A stretch of DNA of 37,757 bases. It comes from an uncultured Treponema sp. GTDB lineage: Bacteria > Spirochaetota > Spirochaetia > Treponematales > Treponemataceae. The position numbers and the translations under genes are program-made. The notes beneath the pieces are model-generated. The model had not been told where the DNA came from. It was given only the letters and a program-made list of their open reading frames with translations, and searched no databases. This document shows, piece by piece, positions 31,297-37,757 of the stretch (positions within the stretch are counted from its first letter, which is position 1; each line of letters opens with the position of its first letter). The stretch lies in the NCBI GenBank assembly GCA_946631855.1, contig CAMPAL010000011.1, positions 1 to 37,757 on the forward strand, written 5' to 3'.

Positions 31297-33873
31297 ATGA
31301 AAAATCCTTTTATAATGCATTTTGAAAGTGATGAAGAAAGGCATATTTTTGAGTTGGAATGTGCAAAGGTTGATAGTAAAAGGGTCTACTTTTATGCAGG
31401 TTTAATCTTTTTATTCCAGGCCTTCCTTTTGCTGTATGATTATCTAAATCCTGGTATAGAGTTTGCCCAGGTTCAATGGCTTTACAGAATTATGAACACT
31501 GCAATGGCAGAAATTTCTCTTCTTGTAATAGTTGCTACGGCTCTTTGTCATAGGGATTTTGAAAAAAAGTACAAAATTTTCTACATCATTTTATGCATTT
31601 ATTCTGTTTTAATACTTTCAGATTCCATTTTGGACGGAATTATTGGTGCTTATGCAAATGGACATGAAGATTTGACCTTTTTCTTTATCTGTCTGATGCT
31701 TACTTCCTGCGTATTTTTTATTAATCCTGTAATTGTTTTAATAATGTCCGCTCTGGAACTTTTTGTTTTTATCATCATAACTTATAAAATATTTCCTTCT
31801 TCCTATCATGTTTACTTGCCTTATCCTATTTTTATCATATTTATAACAACTACAGTTTCATATTTTCGTGCCTATCAGATGCGGCGAATCCTTCGTCAGA
31901 AATCTCTGATTGAAAAAATGCAGAAACAGGCAGAAATGGAAAATGAGATGAAGTCAGTTTTCCTTGCAAATATGAGCCACGAAATTCGAACCCCAATGCA
32001 TTCGATTATAGGTATGAGTGAACTGGCAATGGATTTTAATCTTCCTGATGCACAAAAAAATACAATCCGTCAGATTCATTCTTCAGGGGTCAGTCTACTT
32101 GGAATTATTAACGATATTCTGGATTTATCAAAAATTCGTTCAGGAAAAATGGAAATTACCTGTGCAGATTATGATCTTCTGAAACTTTTTTATGATATTT
32201 CTAATGTTGTTTTAGTAAGATTGAAGGATAAAGATGTTGAACTTCGGCTGGAAATTGATCCTGAACTTTCTGCAAAATTTCATGGAGATGATCAGCATAT
32301 CCGTCAAATTATACTTAATCTTGCAGGAAATGCGGCAAAATTTACAGAAAAAGGACACATCACTCTTAGGCTCGAAAAACTTGAAAAGTATGAAAATAGA
32401 AGCGGATATAGGGTTTCTGTAATTGATACTGGTGTAGGAATCCGCCAGGAAGATATGGGAAAACTTTTTGATGCTTTTAAACAGCTCAATATGTCAATGA
32501 ATCGTACAAAGGGTGGAACAGGACTTGGACTTAATATTTCAAAAAATCTTGTTCAACTTATGGACGGTTCAATTGGGATTGAATCTGAATATGGAAAAGG
32601 TTCCTGTTTTTATGTAAATCTTCCTCAGGAAAGGGTAGGTCAGACTTCTTGTGAGCAGGCATATAAAACAATTTTTGATGCAGCACCTGTTTTGAGCGAA
32701 CAGCCGGAGTTGAAACTACTTTTGGTGGAAGGCTTTCTAAATAAGGCGGAATATTCTGCTTTATTTGCAGAGGAAGCAGAAAGAGTCAAATTTTTGGCAA
32801 GTAAGGCAAATATTCTTGTTGTTGATGATAACGAAGTAAATCTTCAGATTGCTCAGGGCTTGTTAAAAAAACTTGGAGTTAATGCCGAGCTTGCTGAAAG
32901 TGGTTTTAAGGCACTGGAGTTAATTTCTAAAAAAGATTACGACATTATTTTTATGGACCATCAGATGCCGGTTATGGATGGAATTGAAACCTTAAAAAAG
33001 ATTCGGGAAATGGAAAATAAGGATGATGGGGGACAGACCCCTAAAATTTCCAGGGTTGTTATTGCTTTAAGTGCCAATGTTTCCTATGGATCCAGAGAAA
33101 ATTTTCTTGCAGCTGGTTTTAATGATTTTCTTGGAAAGCCTGTTCAGGGCAGAGATTTTCAGAGGATTTTACAAAAGTGGCTTCCGGAAAACTTAATTGA
33201 AGAGGTAGAAAAAAATGATGAGGGGTCTGTCCCCCCTGATACAGTTTTAATTCCAAAAGATTTTACAGAGCAGGCCCAGAAACTTCATTCTTACAATATT
33301 GATGTAGAGCAGGCTGTAGAAAATGCCGGAGATTTTGAAAACTGGTTTAATGTAACTAAAACTTTTACAAGACTCATTTCTAAAAATGCTTCAGATATAG
33401 AAAAAGACCTTATTAATGGTGACTACAAGGATTTTACAATTTTAGTTCATGCCTTAAAGAGTTCAGCCAGAATTATTGGTGCGAATAAACTTTCTAAGAG
33501 TGCAGAAGAACTGGAAATGCTTGGAAAAGACATACAGGCTAAAAATGGTAATTTTGAAGAAATTCTTGGTCAAATTCAGGTAAAAACAGGAAAAATGTTG
33601 TCAGAATATCGTGAATTTGAAGGAATTTTAGCCCCAATTTTTGAAGATCCTTTATCTTCATCTGAAGAGAAAAAACTTATGACGGTGGATGAATTTGAAG
33701 GGATAAAAGCAAGTATTCTCCAGGCCTGCGATTCCTGCGACCTTGAAAAAATAGAAAAAGAAATGGACAAAATAAAAGGCTTCTATTTGCCTCAAGAAGT
33801 AAATCTTGATATAGAAGCCTTAACCGATGCTATTGATCAGATAGATTTTGACAGGATAAAAACTCTTATTTAA
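31297..33873 (+). CDS. Hybrid sensor histidine kinase (7TM-like N-terminus, HisKA, HATPase, REC, Hpt)
   Basis: A protein of 858 residues. About six membrane segments occupy residues 30-190 with no recognised ligand domain. HisKA follows with ANMSHEIRTPMH (His228), then HATPase (NLAGNAAKFT, VIDTGVGI, GGTGLGLNIS), a receiver (ILVVDDNEVN, Asp554 in FMDHQMPVMDG) and an Hpt domain (LVHALKSSARIIGA, His718). The order allows a full His-Asp-His relay within one protein, passing on to a separate regulator. Two 13-bp elements insert GQTP within the receiver (about 579-582) and GSVP in the receiver-Hpt linker (about 643-646). Its 3' end overlaps convergent lysA. Confidence 0.92.
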   Translation: MKNPFIMHFESDEERHIFELECAKVDSKRVYFYAGLIFLFQAFLLLYDYLNPGIEFAQVQWLYRIMNTAMAEISLLVIVATALCHRDFEKKYKIFYIILCIYSVLILSDSILDGIIGAYANGHEDLTFFFICLMLTSCVFFINPVIVLIMSALELFVFIIITYKIFPSSYHVYLPYPIFIIFITTTVSYFRAYQMRRILRQKSLIEKMQKQAEMENEMKSVFLANMSHEIRTPMHSIIGMSELAMDFNLPDAQKNTIRQIHSSGVSLLGIINDILDLSKIRSGKMEITCADYDLLKLFYDISNVVLVRLKDKDVELRLEIDPELSAKFHGDDQHIRQIILNLAGNAAKFTEKGHITLRLEKLEKYENRSGYRVSVIDTGVGIRQEDMGKLFDAFKQLNMSMNRTKGGTGLGLNISKNLVQLMDGSIGIESEYGKGSCFYVNLPQERVGQTSCEQAYKTIFDAAPVLSEQPELKLLLVEGFLNKAEYSALFAEEAERVKFLASKANILVVDDNEVNLQIAQGLLKKLGVNAELAESGFKALELISKKDYDIIFMDHQMPVMDGIETLKKIREMENKDDGGQTPKISRVVIALSANVSYGSRENFLAAGFNDFLGKPVQGRDFQRILQKWLPENLIEEVEKNDEGSVPPDTVLIPKDFTEQAQKLHSYNIDVEQAVENAGDFENWFNVTKTFTRLISKNASDIEKDLINGDYKDFTILVHALKSSARIIGANKLSKSAEELEMLGKDIQAKNGNFEEILGQIQVKTGKMLSEYREFEGILAPIFEDPLSSSEEKKLMTVDEFEGIKASILQACDSCDLEKIEKEMDKIKGFYLPQEVNLDIEALTDAIDQIDFDRIKTLI
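33029..33041 (+). repeat. 13-bp dispersed element, copy 7 (exact), in the hybrid kinase receiver
   Basis: GGGGACAGACCCC, read G-Q-T-P and followed by TAAAATT, like the TAAATT after copy 1. Confidence 0.75.
33222..33234 (+). repeat. 13-bp dispersed element, copy 8 (exact), in the hybrid kinase linker
   Basis: GGGGTCTGTCCCC, read G-S-V-P and followed by CCTG, as copy 4 is. Confidence 0.75.
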
Positions 33874-35131
33874 AGTTCTTTACTCCGTCTAAATCCAATG
33901 TTGCAAATAAATCATCGATTGTTTCACGACGTCGGATTTCTTTGAAACTTCCATCTTCTCTCATAAGAATTTCACCACAGCGGAGTTTTCCATTGTAGTT
34001 AAAGCCCATTGCACGACCGTGAGCACCAGCATCATGAATAATGATATGATCACCAATGTCAATTTTAGGAAGTTTGCGGTCTACAGCAAATTTATCGCAG
34101 TTTTCGCAGAGGGAACCTACTACATCATAAGTGTGATCTTTTGCAGCATTTTCTTTTCCACTGACAGTAACTTCATGGTAAGCCCCATACATTCCAGGAC
34201 GCATAAGATCTGCCATACAAGAATCTGTACCAATGTATTCTTTGTAAGTGTGTTTTTCGTGAATTGCAGTAGTAATTAACCAGCCGTATGGACCAGTAAT
34301 AGGACGACCACATTCCCAGTGAATTTCCATTGGATCAAGGCCAGCAGGAACAAGAACTCTGTCATATTCTGCACGAATTCCTTTTGCAACGTAATCATAA
34401 TCTACGGCAACCTGATCAGGCTTGTAAGGAATACCAAGTCCTCCACCTAAATCAACAAATTCAATACGAACGCCAGATTTTTCTTTAATTTCAACAGCAA
34501 GTTCAAAAACGAGTTTTGCAGTATCAACAAAGAAATCTGGATTTAATTCATTTGAAGCAACCATTGTGTGAAGTCCAAAATGTTTTACACCTTCATCTTT
34601 GCAGATTTTATATGCCTGAATGATTTGTTCACGGGTAAGACCATATTTTGCTTCTTCTGGTTTACCAATGATTGAGTTACAGCCCTGTTTGTCTTTTCCT
34701 GGATTGTAGCGGAAACAGATTTTTTCAGGGAGTTTTCCGAGGTGTTTTTTCAGATAGTCGATATGTGTTATATCATCCAGATTAATGAGATTTCCTCTTT
34801 CATAAGCATATTTATATTCTGCAGCAGGAGTTTCGTTTGAAGTAAAAAGAACTAAATCACCTTTAATATCTGATATTTCAGAAAGCATAAGTTCTGGCAA
34901 AGATGAACAGTCAGTTCCACATCCTTCTTCTGCAAGAATTTTTAAGATATAAGGATTTGGACAGGCTTTTACAGCATAGTGTTCAACAAATTTAGGAAAA
35001 ATGCTGAATGCTTTTGTGAATTTTCGCATGTTTTCGCGAATTGCCTTTTCATCATACAGATAAAATGGAGTAGGGAAATCTTTAATAAGATTATCCAACT
35101 GTGATTTGTTTAGTGGAAAATTTGAACTCAT
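33866..35131 (-). CDS. lysA: Diaminopimelate decarboxylase
   Basis: PLP enzyme making L-lysine from meso-diaminopimelate. Fold III decarboxylase features: TPFYLYDEKAIREN, HYAVKACPNPYIL with the PLP Lys, the FVDLGGGLGIPY glycine loop, HWECGRPITGPYGWL and SLCENCDKFA. The last corresponds to the usual C-E-S-x-D motif contributed across the dimer, with Asn in place of Ser. The 421-residue length is normal. GCGAGG precedes the ATG. An alternative is a related substrate such as carboxynorspermidine, but the motif set favours LysA. Confidence 0.85.
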   Translation of the reverse strand: MSSNFPLNKSQLDNLIKDFPTPFYLYDEKAIRENMRKFTKAFSIFPKFVEHYAVKACPNPYILKILAEEGCGTDCSSLPELMLSEISDIKGDLVLFTSNETPAAEYKYAYERGNLINLDDITHIDYLKKHLGKLPEKICFRYNPGKDKQGCNSIIGKPEEAKYGLTREQIIQAYKICKDEGVKHFGLHTMVASNELNPDFFVDTAKLVFELAVEIKEKSGVRIEFVDLGGGLGIPYKPDQVAVDYDYVAKGIRAEYDRVLVPAGLDPMEIHWECGRPITGPYGWLITTAIHEKHTYKEYIGTDSCMADLMRPGMYGAYHEVTVSGKENAAKDHTYDVVGSLCENCDKFAVDRKLPKIDIGDHIIIHDAGAHGRAMGFNYNGKLRCGEILMREDGSFKEIRRRETIDDLFATLDLDGVKNFK

Positions 35132-35149
35132 ATAATACCTCGCTGCAAA

Positions 35150-35178
35150 ATTATGTCAAAATCGAGGTTTATTATCAA
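35150..35178 (-). promoter_or_regulatory. Promoter of lysA
   Basis: On the minus strand TTGATA (35173-35178), 17 bases, CATAAT (35150-35155). The +1 falls just before the GCGAGG Shine-Dalgarno, giving a leader of about 12 bases. Confidence 0.6.
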
Positions 35179-35207
35179 TATGTATCAAAAAGGCGAAAAA
35201 TCAGTTT

Positions 35208-36224
35208 TTATTCTTTTGTGATTGTGTAGAAGGCTGGTTTTTTATGCCCCTGACCATCAAACAAAAGTGGTGCATCTGTACGTCCTTGAACAGGGAAGTT
35301 ATTTTTCCATGAAAAATTGTCTGTAACACCCCATAAAAGAACATCTTTTAAATATCCTTTTTCAGCTTCTTTCTTAAAGCAGTTAAAAATTTCCTGATAG
35401 CGTTTAGCCTGTTCTTCCAGAATTTCTACAGTTACTTCTTTTTTTGCTTCTTTATCATCTTTGTAGATAGAAACATCCATTTCTGTAACAATTACATTCA
35501 ATCCGAGCTGACCAAATTTTTCTATTGTTTCTTCAATTTGTGATACTGGAGGATAATCTACAGAAATGTGCATTTGTAAGCCAACTGTATCAACTGGTAC
35601 ACCGCGGTCTAACATGCCTTTCACCAGTTTATACATTCCTTCTCGTTTTTCAGGAATAATTTCCAGATTGTAATCATTTATAACAAGACTGGAATTTGGA
35701 AAGGCTTTTTTTGCCCAATGGAAGGCCTTGTCTATATATTCAGGTCCAATTATCTGATACCACAAGGAATGTTCACTTCCATCACGTAAATCAAAATTTT
35801 TATCAGAAATGCATTCATTTACAACATCAACAGAAGAAACATATTTATGATATCTTCTGCCAACTTTGAAAATATATTTTTTCAGGCGTTTTTCAAGTTT
35901 TTCTTTTGAAACAAGACTTCCATCCCGGTTTTTAAAAATCCACTCAGGAGATTGATTATGCCAGACAAGAGTATGCCAGCGAACAGCCTTGTTGTACTTT
36001 CTTGCAAATTTTATAAAGGCATCGGAGCGTGCAAAGTTATATTTGCCAGGTTTTGGATAAACTCCAACCATTTTTGTGTCATTTTCGCAAACGATAAGAT
36101 TAAAATGATCTTTTACCAGTTGAATATCAGGAAAGCTTGCTTCATCTTTTGTATAAAAGAGCCAGTTTAAGGCAGCGCCTACTCTAAAATAATTATCATA
36201 ATAATTGCTTAATGAATTACACAT
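35208..36224 (-). CDS. GH10 endo-beta-1,4-xylanase, cytoplasmic
   Basis: A single GH10 barrel of 338 residues: FRVGAALNW, RWHTLVWHNQSPEW, acid/base Glu137 in VVNECISD, NDYNLE, GLQMHI, nucleophile Glu248 in VTEMDVSI and LLWGVTDNFSW. There is no signal peptide or binding module, so it probably trims imported xylo-oligosaccharides, as intracellular GH10 enzymes do. No Shine-Dalgarno is visible before the ATG (GCCCT). A CATAAT lies six bases upstream, but a better promoter is found at 36256-36284. lysA follows on the same strand, with its own promoter. Confidence 0.93.
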   Translation of the reverse strand: MCNSLSNYYDNYFRVGAALNWLFYTKDEASFPDIQLVKDHFNLIVCENDTKMVGVYPKPGKYNFARSDAFIKFARKYNKAVRWHTLVWHNQSPEWIFKNRDGSLVSKEKLEKRLKKYIFKVGRRYHKYVSSVDVVNECISDKNFDLRDGSEHSLWYQIIGPEYIDKAFHWAKKAFPNSSLVINDYNLEIIPEKREGMYKLVKGMLDRGVPVDTVGLQMHISVDYPPVSQIEETIEKFGQLGLNVIVTEMDVSIYKDDKEAKKEVTVEILEEQAKRYQEIFNCFKKEAEKGYLKDVLLWGVTDNFSWKNNFPVQGRTDAPLLFDGQGHKKPAFYTITKE

Positions 36225-36255
36225 AGGGCGATTATGTAGCTTTTTGGTATATTAA

Positions 36256-36284
36256 AATATAAGAAAGATTTCTTAAAATTGCAA
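36256..36284 (-). promoter_or_regulatory. Promoter of the GH10 xylanase
   Basis: On the minus strand TTGCAA (36279-36284), 17 bases, TATATT (36256-36261). The leader would be about 25 bases without a Shine-Dalgarno. Confidence 0.6.
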
Positions 36285-36297
36285 AATTCTCTATGTT

Positions 36298-36325
36298 AAA
36301 AAAAGAAGCCGCCTGTTTCGGCGGC
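36298..36325 (-). terminator. Terminator of the RNA upstream of the xylanase
   Basis: GCCGCC (36320-36325) and GGCGGC (36308-36313) with a GAAACA loop, then TTC and seven Ts on the minus strand. Confidence 0.85.
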
Positions 36326-36400
36326 CTGTTTGATGCTAAAGTTCACGTAGAACTGCACCTTAAAATATATCCAGCGATTAGCAGCTGGTAGCTTTAATGT

Positions 36401-36448
36401 CTAACGTTTAGCCACGTCCTGGCGTGTTGTCTTTGTCGGAAATTGCAT
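36401..36448 (-). CDS. Small ORF (15 aa) with perfect Shine-Dalgarno inside the candidate RNA
   Basis: AGGAGG (36454-36459) lies five bases before the ATG. The peptide is MQFPTKTTRQDVAKR, then TAG. It is short, basic and hydrophilic, with no membrane segment and no run of one amino acid that would mark a classical attenuator. Translation is plausible from the Shine-Dalgarno alone; function is unknown. Confidence 0.4.
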   Translation of the reverse strand: MQFPTKTTRQDVAKR

Positions 36449-36510
36449 TATTGCCTCCTCTACAAGCAGCCGGTAGCCGTCCTTATCTCGGTTCCCTAAC
36501 CACGTTTTTA

Positions 36511-36538
36511 ATAATACCATGGATTTCTTATAAGGCAA
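36511..36538 (-). promoter_or_regulatory. Candidate promoter of the RNA upstream of the xylanase
   Basis: On the minus strand TTGCCT (36533-36538), 16 bases, TATTAT (36511-36516). A second TTGACA lies farther upstream at 36585-36590, with a poorer -10. Confidence 0.5.
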
Positions 36539-36681
36539 GTTTTTTTTGTAAAAAAATTAAATAATTTTAGGTGAAATTTATTACTGTCAAATTACTATGT
36601 TAGTGCTAATATATAATCGTAAAGATGTTTTCTTATTAGAAAAGGCAATTTTTAAGGAAATATCAGGAGATTAGAAAAAAA

Positions 36682-37335
36682 ATGCGTATTAAATCTGTTT
36701 TCTCTCATAGTTTTGAGAAATATGGAAAAGTGCTTACAGGTTATGATGTAGCAGATCTTTTAAAAAAATTAGATGAAACTACAGATAAGCCTGCTAATGC
36801 AGTTATTTATGAACCGGGAGATGCAGGTCTTGAATCTTTGCCAGTTGCAAAAGAATTCAGTGATAATGCATATGGTGGAATGCCAATTCAGGTTGGATAT
36901 TGTAACGGTTTCAATACAAAATTAAATTGTCTTGAATATCACCGTGGTTCAGAATTAAATATCCCTTCAAATGATATGGTACTTTTGTTAGCACCACTTC
37001 AGTCTGTAAAAAATGGAAAATTAAATACAAGTGCAGTTGAAGCTTTCTATGTTCCAAAAGGAACTGTTGTAGAAGTTTATGAAACAACTTTGCACTATGC
37101 ACCATGTAACGCTGTAAAAAATGGTGAAGTAAGTAAAGAAGGCTTCCGTGTAATCATCGTTCTTCCAAAAGATACAAATACAGAAAAACCAAAGATTACA
37201 GAAAAGAATTTTGAAGATAAGTTACTTTGGGCTCGTAACAAGTGGCTCATTGCACATGCAGATTCAAATGAAGCAAAACAGGGTGCTTTTGTAGGTCTTA
37301 CAGGCATCAATATTGATTTAGCAAAAAACAAATAA
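36682..37335 (+). CDS. DUF4867-family protein
   Basis: A soluble protein of 217 residues. It matches what I recall of DUF4867, found beside sugar isomerase genes: YEPGDAGLESLP, GGMPIQVGYCNGFN, LEYHRGSELN and VEAFYVPKGTVVEVYETTLHYAPC, which together suggest a cupin-like beta-barrel with conserved His and Glu. AGGAG precedes the ATG. It lies 34 bases upstream of the L-fucose-isomerase-like gene, so both are probably one operon; a role in handling the same sugar (for example as epimerase or isomerase) is inferred. Confidence 0.7.
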   Translation: MRIKSVFSHSFEKYGKVLTGYDVADLLKKLDETTDKPANAVIYEPGDAGLESLPVAKEFSDNAYGGMPIQVGYCNGFNTKLNCLEYHRGSELNIPSNDMVLLLAPLQSVKNGKLNTSAVEAFYVPKGTVVEVYETTLHYAPCNAVKNGEVSKEGFRVIIVLPKDTNTEKPKITEKNFEDKLLWARNKWLIAHADSNEAKQGAFVGLTGINIDLAKNK

Positions 37336-37369
37336 AAGAAGAATAATCTTCTAAAAATAGGAGCAAAAA

Positions 37370-37757
37370 ATGAATAACAATTCACCAAAAATGAAAATTG
37401 GTATTGTCGCAGTTAGCCGCGACTGTTTCCCAGAGTCACTTTCAGTAAACAGAAGAAAGGCTCTCGTTGAAGCTTACACAAAAAAATATGGAGCAGATGA
37501 TATTTACGAATGCCCAATTTGTATCGTAGAAAGCGAAATCCACATGGTACAGGCTTTGGAAGATATTAAGAAAGCAGGATGTAATGCACTTTGTGTTTAT
37601 CTTGGAAACTTTGGTCCAGAAATTTCTGAAACTTTACTTGCAAAGCACTTTGACGGTCCAAAAATGTTCTGTGCTGCTGCAGAAGAGTCTGGAAACAGCC
37701 TGATGGACGGACGTGGAGATGCTTACTGTGGTATGCTCAACGCTTCTTACAACTTAC
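37370..37757 (+). CDS. L-fucose isomerase-like protein (5' part only)
   Basis: The first 129 codons are in the window; the rest lies beyond the right edge. It starts MNNNSPKMKIGIVAVSRDCF after TAGGAG and continues with CPICIVESEIHMVQALED, CNALCVYLGNFGPE and FCAAAEES. This is the N-terminal Rossmann-like domain of the L-fucose/L-arabinose isomerase superfamily. The active-site residues are in the missing part. It is likely to interconvert an aldose and a ketose taken up from plant or host glycans. Confidence 0.75.
   Translation, partial: MNNNSPKMKIGIVAVSRDCFPESLSVNRRKALVEAYTKKYGADDIYECPICIVESEIHMVQALEDIKKAGCNALCVYLGNFGPEISETLLAKHFDGPKMFCAAAEESGNSLMDGRGDAYCGMLNASYNL

Larger units (their letters stand above)
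36298..36505 (-). ncRNA. Candidate small RNA, possibly dual-function, upstream of the xylanase
   Basis: About 205 nt with a promoter-like sequence and a strong terminator. It contains near-direct repeats (CTACCGGCTGCT and CTACCAGCTGCT), the hairpins CCAGC/GCTGG and AGTTC/GAACT, and a 15-codon ORF with a perfect Shine-Dalgarno. It has no similarity that I recognise to tmRNA, 6S, SRP or RNase P RNA. The xylanase has its own promoter beyond the terminator, so this may be an independent RNA or a leader with attenuation. Confidence 0.55.

Noticed and set aside
35120-35170. ACCTCG...CGAGGT hairpin that would hide the lysA Shine-Dalgarno, like the one at 14850.
   Set aside because: The predicted promoter (TTGATA-17-CATAAT) starts transcription after the first arm, so the arm is not in the mRNA.
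36298-36505. tmRNA, 6S RNA or tRNA in the region upstream of the xylanase.
   Set aside because: There is no CCA end, no tRNA-like domain and no tag ending in LAA; no tRNA T-loop motif is seen on either strand.

Overview
The window is AT-rich, densely coded bacterial DNA that most likely comes from a gut- or rumen-type Treponema (Spirochaetota). I infer this from the overall gene style and from the carbohydrate genes: an intracellular GH10 xylanase, a CE2-type esterase, a GH26-like hydrolase, xylulokinase and an L-fucose-isomerase-like enzyme. It also has pyruvate phosphate dikinase, a fused PyrK-PyrD and a Reg_prop/HD-GYP receptor. I did not compute a species assignment. No rRNA, tRNA, CRISPR array, insertion sequence or phage gene is visible.

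Layout. 1-733 (minus): VapBC/Phd-type toxin-antitoxin pair with its own promoter and operator-like palindrome; the toxin runs off the left edge. 876-4473 (plus): FMN-binding-domain protein, QueH, N-acetylglutamate synthase and a CE2-like esterase. 4470-5939 (minus): a GH26-like cytoplasmic glycoside hydrolase, convergent with the esterase. 6149-8836: ppdK, with a near-consensus promoter and codon use typical of high expression. 8821-9170: terminators and tandem structured intergenic elements. 9228-11969: a lipoprotein and a membrane-anchored S41 peptidase. 12015-14760: pyrF and a pyrK-pyrD fusion. 14888-17459: a secreted SGNH hydrolase and a MATE transporter. 17458-17596 (minus): a candidate small RNA. 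17696-20934: HrpB helicase and a DUF218 membrane protein. 23817-20923 (minus): proA-proB-proC operon. 24420-23899 (minus): an unknown gene. 24518-28818: a second MATE transporter translationally coupled to a periplasmic-sensor HD-GYP protein. 28905-30389: xylB. 30499-33873: a response regulator and a hybrid histidine kinase. 35131-33866 (minus): lysA. 36224-35208 (minus): GH10 xylanase. 36505-36298 (minus): a second candidate RNA, carrying a small ORF with a perfect Shine-Dalgarno. 36682-end: a DUF4867 protein and an L-fucose-isomerase-like enzyme cut by the right edge.

How it fits together. The sugar genes suggest import of xylo- and other oligosaccharides, followed by deacetylation and hydrolysis in the cytoplasm and entry through xylulose-5-phosphate. 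PpdK would work at the PEP/pyruvate node. ArgA, ProABC, LysA and PyrF/PyrKD are ordinary amino-acid and pyrimidine biosynthesis. The Reg_prop/HD-GYP protein, response regulator and hybrid kinase form a signalling block around xylB.

The most notable signals are: (i) a GC-rich 13-bp element, GGGGACAGACCCC or its complement, present at least eight times and always inside coding sequence, where it adds short peptides (GQTP, GSVP or GTDP) in frame; (ii) two well-delimited minus-strand small-RNA candidates; (iii) several genes whose -10 box lies 6-7 bases before the ATG with no usable Shine-Dalgarno, suggesting leaderless mRNAs; (iv) a heptanucleotide array between proA and proB whose last unit is the proB Shine-Dalgarno; and (v) a tandem family of terminator-like elements after ppdK.
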